DNA of 64,000 nt. Origin: Alkalihalobacillus sp. AL-G. GTDB lineage: Bacteria > Bacillota > Bacilli > Bacillales > Fictibacillaceae. Position 1 is the first letter of the stretch, and each line of letters starts with the position of its first letter. The DNA is taken from assembly GCF_030643805.1 (NCBI RefSeq), contig NZ_CP094656.1, positions 806,001-870,000 on the forward strand. Reading direction: 5' to 3'. Under the pieces are notes generated by a model. The model searched no databases and was not told the origin of the DNA. It saw only the letters and a program-made list of their open reading frames with translations. Of the stretch, positions 51,458 through 60,350 are shown piece after piece. A program made the position numbers and the translations under genes.

Positions 51458-51519
51458 CAAACCGCTAGAGGAGAAAGGTATGCTCTGATTCAATCAAATA
51501 TTAGGAAGGAGCAGGTAAC

Positions 51520-52551
51520 ATGTTCTCAATTTTGTTCCCGGCTGTTGAATCGGGTATCATCTACGCGATCATGGCGCTCGGTGTTTACCTCTCCTTTCGT
51601 ATTCTTGATTTCCCCGACTTAACCGTTGATGGTAGCTTTGTCACCGGTGCTGGTGTTGCTGCCATTATGCTTGTAAACGGACAATCACCTGTGTTGGCGA
51701 CGTTAGCTGGAATGGGTGCAGGGTTTATTGCAGGCTGCATCACAGGGATTTTGCATACGAAAGGAAAAGTTAATCCATTACTTGCCGGGATTCTCATGAT
51801 GATTGCACTTTATTCCATTAATCTTCGAATTATGGATGATCGGCCAAACATCCCATTACTTGGGCAAGATACTCTTTTCTCAATGTTTCGTTCTTTCTGG
51901 GAAGGCTTCGGGATTGATAAGACACTAAATTCAGTGTTTACAGGTATTGGGCTCGATCCATCTACTTGGTCCATCTTATTCTTAATGATTCTCGTTACAT
52001 TTGCGATTAAATTTTTCACCGATTGGTTTTTGCGAACGGAAATTGGATTGGCATTGCGGGCGACAGGTGATAACAAACAGATGATCCGTAGTTTTTCTGC
52101 AGATACGAATAAGCTGACGGTTCTCGGCCTGGGTGTTTCCAATGCATTTGTAGCTTTATCAGGGGCGCTGATTGCGCAATACAATTCATTTGCAGATATC
52201 GGAATGGGAATCGGGATGATAATTATCGGTCTTGCCTCTGTCATTATAGGTGAAGCTTTATTCGGAATCAAAACGATCATGCGGACGACCCTTGCAGTCA
52301 TAGGAGGAGCAATCATTTACCGACTCGTCATCGGTTTGGCGCTTGAGGTTGGTTTTAAGGCAGGAGATTTGAAGCTCATTACAGCGATTCTTGTGGTCAT
52401 TGCTCTTGTCCTTCCGAAGATACTTGAAAACCAAAAGGAACGGACACGTAAAAAGCGAAAGCGGGCAGAATTAGAAAAGATGTACGCAGTCGGCCCTGAA
52501 AAGGAGGGTGAAGACGTTGCTTCAACTAAATCAGATTCACAAAGTGTTTAA
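51520..52551 (+). CDS. ABC transporter permease, TrpY-like
   Basis: 343 residues. About eight TM helices of the branched-chain-amino-acid/LivH-like permease fold (GIIYAIMALGVYLSFRILDFPDLTVDGSF, GLALRATGDNKQMIRSFSADTNKLTVLGLGVSNAF), with a charged cytoplasmic C-terminus (KERTRKKRKRAELEKM). Partner of the binding protein upstream and the ATPase downstream; its end overlaps the ATPase gene by about 35 bases. Confidence 0.9.
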   Translation: MFSILFPAVESGIIYAIMALGVYLSFRILDFPDLTVDGSFVTGAGVAAIMLVNGQSPVLATLAGMGAGFIAGCITGILHTKGKVNPLLAGILMMIALYSINLRIMDDRPNIPLLGQDTLFSMFRSFWEGFGIDKTLNSVFTGIGLDPSTWSILFLMILVTFAIKFFTDWFLRTEIGLALRATGDNKQMIRSFSADTNKLTVLGLGVSNAFVALSGALIAQYNSFADIGMGIGMIIIGLASVIIGEALFGIKTIMRTTLAVIGGAIIYRLVIGLALEVGFKAGDLKLITAILVVIALVLPKILENQKERTRKKRKRAELEKMYAVGPEKEGEDVASTKSDSQSV

Positions 52552-53311
52552 CGAAGGAACGTTGGATGAGAAAATTGCCCTTTCTCATATCAACTATTCG
52601 CTCGAACCGGGTGATTTCGTTACGGTAATCGGAAGTAATGGTGCAGGTAAATCAACGTTAATGAACGTGGTCGCCGGTGTTCTGAGTCCGGATGTTGGAG
52701 ATGTGGTCATTGAAGGAAGAACGGTTACCAATCTCCCTGAACATAAGCGTGCTGCCTATATCGGCCGGGTGTTTCAAAATCCTTTGGCAGGTACAGCACC
52801 ATCGATGACGATTGAAGAAAATATGGCGATGGCATATGCACGAAATAAAAACAGGGGCCTGCGAGCAGGAGTGACGAAAAAGCTTAGGATGTTTTTCAAG
52901 GAGTCCTTAGAAACGTTGCATCTTGGGCTCGAGGATCGCTTGAATGCTAAGGTAGGGATGCTTTCAGGTGGTGAACGTCAAGCACTTTCACTTCTGATGG
53001 CTACGTTTACCGAACCGAAAATTTTACTGTTAGATGAACATACGGCTGCCCTTGACCCATCTAGAGCAGAACTTATTACAACTTTGACAAAACAAATCGT
53101 GCAGCAGCATCAATTGACAACGCTGATGGTAACCCACAACATGCAACAGGCATTAGATTTGGGCAATCGATTGATCATGATGGATAAAGGACAAATTATC
53201 CTGGAAGTCAGTGGAACTGAGAAACAAGAACTGACAATCGAGCAATTACTCCAAGAATTTCAGCGTATACGCGGCTCGAAAATGACGAGTGACCGCGCAT
53301 TGTTAAGTTAG
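52517..53311 (+). CDS. ABC transporter ATPase, TrpZ-like
   Basis: 264 residues from TTG 52517, nine bases after AAGGAGGG (GTG 52508 abuts the site). Walker A (GSNGAGKST), signature (LSGGERQALSLLMA), Walker B (ILLLDEHTAALDP) and H-loop (VTHN) are intact. It energises the TrpXYZ-like importer and its gene overlaps that of the permease. A terminator follows at 53318. Confidence 0.92.
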   Translation: MLQLNQIHKVFNEGTLDEKIALSHINYSLEPGDFVTVIGSNGAGKSTLMNVVAGVLSPDVGDVVIEGRTVTNLPEHKRAAYIGRVFQNPLAGTAPSMTIEENMAMAYARNKNRGLRAGVTKKLRMFFKESLETLHLGLEDRLNAKVGMLSGGERQALSLLMATFTEPKILLLDEHTAALDPSRAELITTLTKQIVQQHQLTTLMVTHNMQQALDLGNRLIMMDKGQIILEVSGTEKQELTIEQLLQEFQRIRGSKMTSDRALLS

Positions 53312-53317
53312 GTGTAA

Positions 53318-53363
53318 GAAGGATAGGTGCAGCTGCGAATACTAACAGTTACCTATCCTTTTT
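53318..53363 (+). terminator. Rho-independent terminator after the ABC operon
   Basis: AAGGATAGGT / ACCTATCCTT perfect stem, ~20-base loop, T run. Confidence 0.85.
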
Positions 53364-53477
53364 AATTTACCTTTTAGAAACGATTGAAATGCTTTAGTAT
53401 AGGGACAGGGCTCAGTATAGTTTTTTAATTGAATTAAAATAGATATACAATCAGGAGAAGAGAAACTGGAGGTACTT

Positions 53478-54827
53478 ATGGCACAGCATGAGCAATGGGG
53501 TTCAAAATTATCATTCATTTTAGCAGCAGCAGGTTCTGCAATCGGTCTAGGGGCTATTTGGAAGTTCCCATATGTAGCGGGATCAAGCGGAGGAGGAGCC
53601 TTTTTCCTCGTATTCTTACTTTTTACATTTCTAGTAGGTTTTCCGTTATTGTTAGCAGAATTTGTTATCGGGCGAAGTTCACAGAAGGAAGCTATATCGG
53701 CTTATCGTTCAATTGCACCCCGTTGGACATTTATCGGTCGAATGGGTGTGTTTACTGCTTTCATACTACTATCATTCTATAGTGTCATCGGTGGTTGGAT
53801 TCTACTTTATTTTGGGGCAACGCTTACCGGTTACACGATGGGCGTGGAAAATTATGAGCAATTGTTTGGAACGATCATTTCCAATCCATGGACAGCGGTC
53901 GGCGCTCAGCTCGCTTTCATGTTCCTGACGATCATCGTAGTTGCGAAAGGCGTCAAGGATGGTATTGAAAAAGCATCGAAGTGGATGATGCCTGCTTTAT
54001 TCATTCTTTTTATCGTATTGATTGCACGTTCACTGACACTCGATGGGGCGATGGAAGGGGTTAAATACTTCCTGCAACCAGACTTCAGCAGGTTGACTTC
54101 TGAAGGTGTCCTTTTCGCACTTGGACAATCCTTCTTCTCGTTAAGCCTTGGGGTATCCGTCATGGTAACATACAGCTCCTATTTATCGAAAAAGGAAAGC
54201 CTTGTTAAGTCTGCAACCTCTATCGTCATGATGAACATATTTATTACGATCCTAGCAGGTCTTGCAATATTCCCAGCGGTATTTTCATTTGGATTTGAAC
54301 CCGAACAAGGGCCTGGACTGCTTTTTGTGGTGCTCCCTTCTGTGTTTGCCCAAATGCCTGGCGGCGTTATCTTTTTCGCAATCTTCCTGGCCCTTTTCTT
54401 GTTCGCAACATTGACATCTGCGTTCTCGATGCTAGAAATCATTGTCGCTTCAGTTGCGAAGGACTCTGGAAAAGAAGCACGTTCGAAAGCTTCATGGTGG
54501 ATTGGACTCGCGATTTTCGTAGTAGGTATTCCAGCTGCCTTATCGTTTGGAATTTTAGGCGATTACAAGTGGATGGACAAGACGATCTTCGATTTGATGG
54601 ATTACCTTGTCAGTAATATTATGCTTCCAGTCGGAGCATTGTTGATTTCAATCTTTGTTTCCTGGAGGATGCCTCGTAAAACATTGGTGGAAGAGCTTAC
54701 GGATGGTAGCAGCTTCGGTAAAAAATTACTAGCCTTGTGGGTGTTGATTTTAAAATTTGTGGTACCTATTGTCATCATCATTGTGTTCCTCGATGCATTA
54801 GGTGTACTCGACATGTTGTTTGGCTAA
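53478..54827 (+). CDS. Sodium-dependent transporter, NSS (SNF) family
   Basis: 449 residues, about 11-12 TM helices. N-terminal NSS signature WGSKLSFILAAAGSAIGLGAIWKFPYVAGSSGGGAFF (here quoted in parts: GSAIGLGAIWKFPY, SSGGGAFF) forms the sodium and substrate site in TM1; LGQSFFSLSLGVSVMVTYSSYL is TM6. Bacterial NSS members such as TnaT and Tyt1 import tryptophan or tyrosine with sodium. Together with the TrpXYZ-like system next door it suggests aromatic amino acid uptake. GGAGG precedes the ATG; terminator at 54844. Confidence 0.9.
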   Translation: MAQHEQWGSKLSFILAAAGSAIGLGAIWKFPYVAGSSGGGAFFLVFLLFTFLVGFPLLLAEFVIGRSSQKEAISAYRSIAPRWTFIGRMGVFTAFILLSFYSVIGGWILLYFGATLTGYTMGVENYEQLFGTIISNPWTAVGAQLAFMFLTIIVVAKGVKDGIEKASKWMMPALFILFIVLIARSLTLDGAMEGVKYFLQPDFSRLTSEGVLFALGQSFFSLSLGVSVMVTYSSYLSKKESLVKSATSIVMMNIFITILAGLAIFPAVFSFGFEPEQGPGLLFVVLPSVFAQMPGGVIFFAIFLALFLFATLTSAFSMLEIIVASVAKDSGKEARSKASWWIGLAIFVVGIPAALSFGILGDYKWMDKTIFDLMDYLVSNIMLPVGALLISIFVSWRMPRKTLVEELTDGSSFGKKLLALWVLILKFVVPIVIIIVFLDALGVLDMLFG

Positions 54828-55177
54828 TAAGGATAGGAAAAATGAGCAGCTACTCTGGTGGCTGCTCTTTCTGTTTGCTTTACATAAAGTCGATTTGCTT
54901 CCGCAGATCTTCATTATAAATTCCTCTAGGTGGCTTCATGGGGAGTGTATGGTTCGCGTTCCGTGCACAAATGCAGCTGACGGGCACGGAAGACGAAGAC
55001 GGGTTTGCATTCCCTTCTCATGCATAAAATCCAGCTGGCAGGCATCATGAGTGTGCCAATCGAAAGTATGGCTTAAGCTAGACGCTATCACCCCATGTTT
55101 AGGATTCGATTCCTTGGTGGATTATATAGTACAATGGGACACGTCAACATGAGTGAAACAACGAAAGGGGAAGTACT
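54828..55177. other. Intergenic region NSS transporter to SDR gene
   Basis: 350 bases. Besides the terminator it has a hairpin TTCCGTGC / GCACGGAA (about 54959-54991) and a 29-codon frame (ATG 54938 to TAA 55027, with AGGTGG 5 bases upstream) whose product shows no family resemblance; it may be a remnant. No other feature seen. Confidence 0.4.
54844..54873 (+). terminator. Rho-independent terminator after NSS transporter
   Basis: GAGCAGC / GCTGCTC stem with short loop and TTTCT. Confidence 0.8.
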
Positions 55178-55897
55178 ATGTTAAACCAAAAAGTGGCGAT
55201 TGTAACGGGTGGCTCAAGAGGAGCAGGCAAAGCGATCGCAGGCAGACTTGCTGCTGAAGGTACAAAATTAGCTATCATAGGATCATCTGAACAAATTCAT
55301 GAATCAGCAAAAGAGCTGACTGAAAACGGTGCGGAGGTACTAAGCATTCAAGCAGATGTCTCTAATGAACAACAAGTGAAAAATGCATTTAAACAAGCAA
55401 TCGATCATTACGGTCAAATCGACCTTTTAGTCAATAATGCTGGGCTCGGATTTTTCAAGCCGACAGAAGAGACAACGCTTGAAGAGTGGCAGAAGGTTTT
55501 CGCCGTTAATGTCCAAGGTGTTTTCTTATGCACAAAGGAAATCCTACCATTTATGAAGGAGAAAAAGTCGGGGACAATCATTACGATTTCTTCCGATGTC
55601 GGCCGACGTACGATTGCGAATGGTGCAGCATATACTGCTACAAAATATGCGGTACAAGGATTCATCGGTTCGGTCGCACAGGAGGTTCAAGAATATGGCA
55701 TTCGCATCGGAACGATCAATCCAGGAGCGATTGACACCTATTTTGCTGATAGCAAGCAAGGCGAAACACATAAAGAAGACTGGCTGAAGGTCAATGATAT
55801 CGCTGAAGCGGTTTGTTATATGGCATCTGCACCAAAACATATGGTTGTGGATGAAATCATGCTCCACCCGCTCTCTCAGGAATACCCGAGAATTTAA
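55178..55897 (+). CDS. Short-chain dehydrogenase/reductase
   Basis: 239 residues. Classic SDR: cofactor motif VTGGSRGAGKAIA, NNAG motif (LLVNNAGLGF), catalytic Ser in TISSDVG, YTATK (YxxxK) and NPGAIDT. FabG-like, probably NADP(H)-dependent. The substrate is unknown; neighbours are an amino acid transporter and a small membrane protein, so context does not help. GAAAGGGG precedes the ATG, terminator at 55909. Confidence 0.88.
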   Translation: MLNQKVAIVTGGSRGAGKAIAGRLAAEGTKLAIIGSSEQIHESAKELTENGAEVLSIQADVSNEQQVKNAFKQAIDHYGQIDLLVNNAGLGFFKPTEETTLEEWQKVFAVNVQGVFLCTKEILPFMKEKKSGTIITISSDVGRRTIANGAAYTATKYAVQGFIGSVAQEVQEYGIRIGTINPGAIDTYFADSKQGETHKEDWLKVNDIAEAVCYMASAPKHMVVDEIMLHPLSQEYPRI

Positions 55898-55908
55898 TAA
55901 GTACTTTT

Positions 55909-55945
55909 CAAAAAGAAAAACAGCCGAGTGTTGTTTTTCTTTTTG
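55909..55945 (+). terminator. Rho-independent terminator after SDR gene
   Basis: AAAAAGAAAAACA / TGTTTTTCTTTTT perfect A/T-rich stem with a 7-base loop. Confidence 0.8.
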
Positions 55946-56106
55946 GCTATTTTCATATAGACTGCGTTCAGGATAGAAGATTCAGCATGTGATAAATGTG
56001 TAAAACGAATGCTTACTTTATCGTTTCAAAAGTATAATTATACAACAGTTGAAATGTTGGGAAGTGCATAGAAAAAACGTAATAAAAGAGGTTGACTTTC
56101 AGCATT

Positions 56107-56400
56107 TTATTTTAATGAAATTCTTTTTCTTCTATTCATAATATCTATTACAACTGCTACCAACAAGGAAACCCCCAATGCAAATGACAGAAAAATGATA
56201 ACAACTATATCCGTAATTGCTTCATATCCTTGTGAAATAAATGACATTTTTAAATAAACCAAAGCAATGCTTAATGCAGATACAATAGAAGGAATATATT
56301 TCATAAGTTTATTTGATGTATTTTTGCTAAATCTATAAAGCAAAACCGATATAAAAGTAATAATAACTATTCCAACCGGAATGGCGAAATTAACACTCAT
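56107..56400 (-). CDS. Small membrane protein, possibly YesK-like
   Basis: 97 residues from ATG 56400 after AAAGGAGGG (a TTG at 56409 is too close). Three hydrophobic segments (VGIVIITFISVLLY, IPSIVSALSIALVYL, IVVIIFLSFALGVSLLVAVVIDI) and a basic C-terminus. Size and layout recall the YesK family of Bacillus, function unknown. It is distinctly A/T-rich compared with its neighbours and on the opposite strand from everything around it, so it may be a later insertion. Confidence 0.65.
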   Translation of the reverse strand: MSVNFAIPVGIVIITFISVLLYRFSKNTSNKLMKYIPSIVSALSIALVYLKMSFISQGYEAITDIVVIIFLSFALGVSLLVAVVIDIMNRRKRISLK

Positions 56401-56577
56401 ATTATACAATCCCTCCTTTAGCTTAATTTTATCAGAAAATTCACATATTGTAATTTTATAAAAAAAATAATCTTTGACAAAGCAGGCTTGTTTTTTTATA
56501 CATACATTTAATATGCAAGCTTTACTATAACCTTTAATGTTAGCGACTTCATCACTGTAGTGCTTTTGTTCGGTTCA

Positions 56578-56622
56578 TTGATTTTCATTTAACAAAATGT
56601 TATTATATCGTTAAATAAACGT
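56578..56622 (+). promoter_or_regulatory. Promoter and operator of the thioesterase-phenylalanine dehydrogenase operon
   Basis: TTGATT (56578-56583), 17-base spacer, TATTAT (56601-56606), then two bases later CGTTAAATAAACGT (56609-56622), the same 14-mer with the same spacing as at paaA. Flanks also agree (TTAT before, ATAT after). This ties the operon to the paa regulon. Confidence 0.8.
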
Positions 56623-56686
56623 CATATGTATTATCGATAATATTATAGATATACGTCAATCAGTGGATGCAAAGGAGGCGCTATTT

Positions 56687-57082
56687 TTGAAGCCAGGCAT
56701 GGAAGTTGGACAAAAGGCTGCCATTACAGCCCAAGTTACACCAGATATGTATGCACAATTCGAAGGAAACCTTGTTCATCCAGCTTATTCCACCGTATCG
56801 ATGGTTTATCATATGGAGTGGGCTGCACGCCAGATTATTCTTCCGTATCTAGAAGACCATGAAGAAGGAATCGGCGGAGGAGTTACAGCCAAGCACTTGA
56901 ATCCTACTCCAGCAGGTAGCACCGTAACGATTACTGCAACCCTTCGTGAAGTAAAAGGAAAAGCGGTTATTTGCGACTTGGAAGTCCATAATGAGAAGGA
57001 AATGATCGGTGAAGGAGAAGTGACACAATACATTCTTCCTAAAGAAATGATTGAACAGAAAATAAAATCGATGAAGGTTTGA
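56687..57082 (+). CDS. FlK-like hot-dog thioesterase
   Basis: 131 residues from TTG 56687, seven bases after AAAGGAGGC (a GTG at 56663 is upstream of the ribosome binding site). Hot-dog fold resembling fluoroacetyl-CoA thioesterase-type proteins: VHPAYSTVSMVYHMEWAARQII, GGVTAKHLNPTPAGSTVTITATL, ICDLEVHNEKEMIGEGEVTQYIL. In this operon it probably hydrolyses an aryl-acyl-CoA such as phenylacetyl-CoA, or a dead-end paa intermediate, to free CoA, the task PaaI or PaaY does elsewhere. First gene after the paaA-like operator. Confidence 0.8.
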   Translation: MKPGMEVGQKAAITAQVTPDMYAQFEGNLVHPAYSTVSMVYHMEWAARQIILPYLEDHEEGIGGGVTAKHLNPTPAGSTVTITATLREVKGKAVICDLEVHNEKEMIGEGEVTQYILPKEMIEQKIKSMKV

Positions 57083-57098
57083 TTTTTTTAAATGAAAA

Positions 57099-57112
57099 TG
57101 TAAGCGGTTACG
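57099..57112 (+). promoter_or_regulatory. cre-like site before phenylalanine dehydrogenase gene
   Basis: TGTAAGCGGTTACG fits the CcpA consensus TGWNANCGNTNWCA except for the last base. In the 74-base gap between the thioesterase and phenylalanine dehydrogenase genes it could act as a roadblock under glucose. Confidence 0.55.
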
Positions 57113-57156
57113 AGTCTTAAAGTTTAGAAGATTATTAGAATTGGGGGACTTACATC

Positions 57157-58257
57157 ATGTTTGAACGTATAAATGGACACGAACAAGTTTTATTTTGTAA
57201 CGATCCGGATACAGGGTTGAAGGCGATTATCGCCATACATAATACGACTTTGGGCCCAGCGCTGGGTGGTTGTCGTATGAGACCATATGCTTCAACAGAT
57301 GAGGCAATTGAAGACGTACTCCGCCTGTCGAAAGGCATGACGTATAAATGTGCCGCTGCAGATGTGGATTTTGGCGGAGGGAAGTCTGTCATCATAGGTG
57401 ATCCGCTCAAGGATCGTACCCCAGAATTATTCCGTGCTTTCGGTCAATTTGTAGAATCGTTGAATGGTCGTTTTTATACAGGGACTGATATGGGGACTAC
57501 CCCAGGAGATTTTGTCCATGCGTTAAAAGAGACGAATTGTATCGTCGGAGTTCCAGAAGAGTACGGCGGTAGTGGTGATTCTTCGGTTCCGACTGCACAA
57601 GGCGTTTTATACGGATTAAAGGCATCTAACAATGTTATGTATGGTTCGGATGAACTCAGCGGAAAAGTTTACTCCATACAAGGCCTCGGTAAAGTTGGTT
57701 TTAAGGTAGCCGAAAAGCTTCTTGAAGTAGGAGCGGATATTTACGTAACGGATATCAATGAAAAAGCGATTAAAAACCTTGTTCAAGTCGCTGAAGGATT
57801 AAAAGGGAACGTAAAATTCGTAGAAGGAAACGAAATCTATAGTGTTCCTGCAGATGTATTTGTTCCTTGTGCACTCGGTGGAATCATTAACGATGAAACT
57901 ATTGAACAGCTAAAGGTGAAGGCTGTCGTCGGTTCTGCGAACAATCAGCTTTTAAAGGATGAGCACGGCACCTATTTACAGCAAAAAGGTATCCTGTACG
58001 CACCAGATTATATTGTCAATGCTGGTGGACTTATTCAAGTGTCAGATGAGCTTTATAACCCGAACAAAGCCCGTGTGCTTGCGAAAACGAGAGCCATTTA
58101 CGATACACTGATGGAAATTTACCAGAATTCAAAGGCACAGTCGATTTCTACAGCGGAGGCAGCCAATCTGTTCTGCGATTCTCGAATCGAAAGCCGTAAG
58201 AAGAGAAACAGCTTCTTTAGTCACAAAAAGCGTCAGAAATGGGCTGTACGTAATTAA
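57157..58257 (+). CDS. pdh: Phenylalanine dehydrogenase
   Basis: 366 residues. Glu/Leu/Phe/Val dehydrogenase superfamily with catalytic lysines in [18 protein letters not shown] and a Rossmann motif ([15 protein letters not shown]). The distinguishing stretches match Bacillus-type phenylalanine dehydrogenase rather than leucine dehydrogenase: [20 protein letters not shown] (leucine enzymes have GGSGNPSPVTAYGV), [17 protein letters not shown], and the C-terminal end [13 protein letters not shown]. It deaminates L-phenylalanine to phenylpyruvate with NAD. The operon then supplies a 2-oxoacid dehydrogenase complex. I recognise this from memory of the family; an alignment would settle it. Confidence 0.87.
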   Translation: MFERINGHEQVLFCNDPDTGLKAIIAIHNTTLGPALGGCRMRPYASTDEAIEDVLRLSKGMTYKCAAADVDFGGGKSVIIGDPLKDRTPELFRAFGQFVESLNGRFYTGTDMGTTPGDFVHALKETNCIVGVPEEYGGSGDSSVPTAQGVLYGLKASNNVMYGSDELSGKVYSIQGLGKVGFKVAEKLLEVGADIYVTDINEKAIKNLVQVAEGLKGNVKFVEGNEIYSVPADVFVPCALGGIINDETIEQLKVKAVVGSANNQLLKDEHGTYLQQKGILYAPDYIVNAGGLIQVSDELYNPNKARVLAKTRAIYDTLMEIYQNSKAQSISTAEAANLFCDSRIESRKKRNSFFSHKKRQKWAVRN

Positions 58258-58268
58258 GGAGGAATCTT

Positions 58269-59336
58269 ATGGAAACGCAATTCCCAACAAAACAAATTTT
58301 AAATGAAGATGGAATCGTCGTTAATTCAGAATTTGAAAATGAGATGACGGAATCGTTAACGAAAGAACTCTATACGAAAATGCTGCGAGCTCGTATGTTC
58401 GACCGAAAAGGGGTTAACTTGCAACGCCAAGGAAGAATCGGGACCTATGTACCTTTTGAGGGTCAAGAAGCGGCGCAAATTGGAAGCGCTCTCGTTTTAG
58501 AAGAAGGCGATTGGATGTTTCCGACATACCGTGACCATGCTGCAACATTGACGTACGGACACTCTCTTCGCAATCTCTTTTTATATTGGAAGGGATATCC
58601 GATGGGTTGTGTGCCACCTGAAGGGAAAAACATCTTTCCACCAGCAGTGCCGATAGCCTCACAGCTATTACATGCGACCGGTGCCGCTTGGGCAGAGAAA
58701 ATGAAGGGGACAGACCGCGGTTCAATCGTATACTTCGGAGATGGCGCAACCTCAGAGGGAGACTTCCATGAGGGTCTGAACTTTGCAAGTGTTTTTGATG
58801 TACCAGTTGTTTTCTTTAACCAGAACAACGGATTTGCCATTTCTGTTCCGATCGAAAAGCAAATGAAATCGAAAACAATCGCTCAAAAAGCGGTTGGTTA
58901 TGACATTCCTGGAATACGACTTGATGGGAATGACGTGTTTGCGGTTTATTTTGAAACAAGACTAGCGATGGATAATGCACGTAAGGGGAACGGTCCGACG
59001 TTGATTGAGGCGGTTACCTATCGTTATGGTGCACATACAACTGCAGATGATCCGAGCAAATATCGTGATCAATCGGAAGCGAAGCGTCGCCGCGAGCAAA
59101 CCGACCCGATCGTGAGACTTGAGCGTTATATGCAGCACAAAGGCATTTGGGAAGACTCCTGGAAAACAAAAGTAGAAGAAGAAATCACTGCTGAAATCGA
59201 AAAAGCAGTTGAAGAGATGGAAGCATTCGGTGCAGCTGATTCTAAAGATATGTTCACTCACGTTTTTGCGAAGCCGACGTGGACAATCCAGGAGCAGTTG
59301 GATGAGTTCAATGGCCGGGCAAAGGAGGAAGTGTAG
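58269..59336 (+). CDS. 2-oxoacid dehydrogenase complex E1 alpha, probably phenylpyruvate-specific
   Basis: 355 residues. Thiamine-diphosphate motif GDGATSEGDFHEGLNFASV...VVFFNQNN, substrate-channel block YVPFEGQEAAQIGSALVLEEGDWMFPTYRDHAATL, and the phosphorylation-loop region YRYGAHTTADDPSKYRDQSE. It belongs to the pyruvate/branched-chain E1 alpha group. Starts 11 bases after phenylalanine dehydrogenase with AAGGAGG. The location makes phenylpyruvate (product phenylacetyl-CoA) the likely substrate, but sequence alone does not exclude pyruvate or branched 2-oxoacids. Confidence 0.88.
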   Translation: METQFPTKQILNEDGIVVNSEFENEMTESLTKELYTKMLRARMFDRKGVNLQRQGRIGTYVPFEGQEAAQIGSALVLEEGDWMFPTYRDHAATLTYGHSLRNLFLYWKGYPMGCVPPEGKNIFPPAVPIASQLLHATGAAWAEKMKGTDRGSIVYFGDGATSEGDFHEGLNFASVFDVPVVFFNQNNGFAISVPIEKQMKSKTIAQKAVGYDIPGIRLDGNDVFAVYFETRLAMDNARKGNGPTLIEAVTYRYGAHTTADDPSKYRDQSEAKRRREQTDPIVRLERYMQHKGIWEDSWKTKVEEEITAEIEKAVEEMEAFGAADSKDMFTHVFAKPTWTIQEQLDEFNGRAKEEV

Positions 59337-60335
59337 ATGAGTACAGCAGTTAAAACGCAAAAACTTACGATGGTTCAAGCAATCACCGATGGCATGAGAA
59401 CAATGATGCGAGAACATGATGATGTCATTGTGCTTGGAGAAGATGTCGGTCGAAACGGCGGAGTATTCCGGGCAACGGACGGGCTGATCGAGGAGTTCAG
59501 CGACAAACGGATCATTGATACACCTCTTGCTGAATCAGGAATCATCGGAACATCGATCGGTCTTGCAATGAACGGTTTTCGTCCGATCGCAGAAATGCAG
59601 TTCCTTGGATTCATTTATCCTGCCTACAATCAAATCATGACGCATGCCTCTCGAATTCGGTCACGTACACTCGGCCATTTCACAGTGCCTTTAGTGATTC
59701 GGGCACCATACGGAGCAGGAGTTCGTGCACCTGAAATTCACTCAGATAGTGTAGAGGCTCTTTTTACCCATATGCCTGGCATCAAGGTAGTCGTTCCGTC
59801 CAATGCCTATGACGCAAAAGGACTGTTGATTGCGAGTATAGAAGACCCTGATCCGGTTATTTTTCTTGAGCCGATGCGCTGTTATCGTTCGCATAAACTC
59901 GAAATTCCTGAAGAGAAATATACGGTTGAAATTGGAAAAGGAGCGCGCCTTCAAGAAGGGGAAGACATAACGTTGATCGCTTGGGGCGCAATGGTCGATG
60001 TGGTTAAAAAAGCAGCTAAAGAAGTTGAAGAGAGTGAAGGTATTACATGTGATGTCCTTGACTTGAGAACCTTGTACCCATTTGACCGCGAATTAATAAC
60101 AGAATCGGTTAAGAAGACAGGACGTGCTGTCATCGTACACGAAGCGCCAGGAACAGGTGGAGTTGGAAACGATGTCGTATCACTGATAAATGATACGTCC
60201 TTCCTTTATTTGCGCTCACCGATTAAGCGCGTAACAGGACATGATACGCCAGTTCCAATGTTTGCGATTGAGGATGATTACCTGCCAAATTCAGACCGTG
60301 TAAAACAAGCAATAATCGATACAGTACGGTTTTAA
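59337..60335 (+). CDS. 2-oxoacid dehydrogenase complex E1 beta
   Basis: 332 residues. Transketolase-like pyrimidine domain (VIVLGEDVGRNGGVFRATDGL, DTPLAESGIIGTSIGLAMNG, AEMQFLGFIYPAYNQIMTHA) and C-terminal domain (LITESVKKTGRAVIVHEAP, GNDVVSLI). Begins directly after the E1 alpha stop codon, with AAAGGAGGAAG inside the end of that gene, so the two are translated together to form the alpha2-beta2 E1 that decarboxylates the 2-oxoacid and acylates E2. Confidence 0.9.
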   Translation: MSTAVKTQKLTMVQAITDGMRTMMREHDDVIVLGEDVGRNGGVFRATDGLIEEFSDKRIIDTPLAESGIIGTSIGLAMNGFRPIAEMQFLGFIYPAYNQIMTHASRIRSRTLGHFTVPLVIRAPYGAGVRAPEIHSDSVEALFTHMPGIKVVVPSNAYDAKGLLIASIEDPDPVIFLEPMRCYRSHKLEIPEEKYTVEIGKGARLQEGEDITLIAWGAMVDVVKKAAKEVEESEGITCDVLDLRTLYPFDRELITESVKKTGRAVIVHEAPGTGGVGNDVVSLINDTSFLYLRSPIKRVTGHDTPVPMFAIEDDYLPNSDRVKQAIIDTVRF

Positions 60336-60350
60336 GATAGGAGGAGTATG

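Noticed and set aside
54938-55027. 29-codon frame in the NSS-SDR gap
   Set aside because: Has a weak AGGTGG upstream, but no family match and no supporting context; kept only as a note in the interval entry.
57157-58257. Leucine dehydrogenase (Bcd) for a branched-chain bkd operon
   Set aside because: The neighbouring E1-E2-E3 genes first suggested a bkd cluster, but the substrate-region and C-terminal motifs match phenylalanine dehydrogenase, ptb and buk are absent, and the operator links the operon to paaA.
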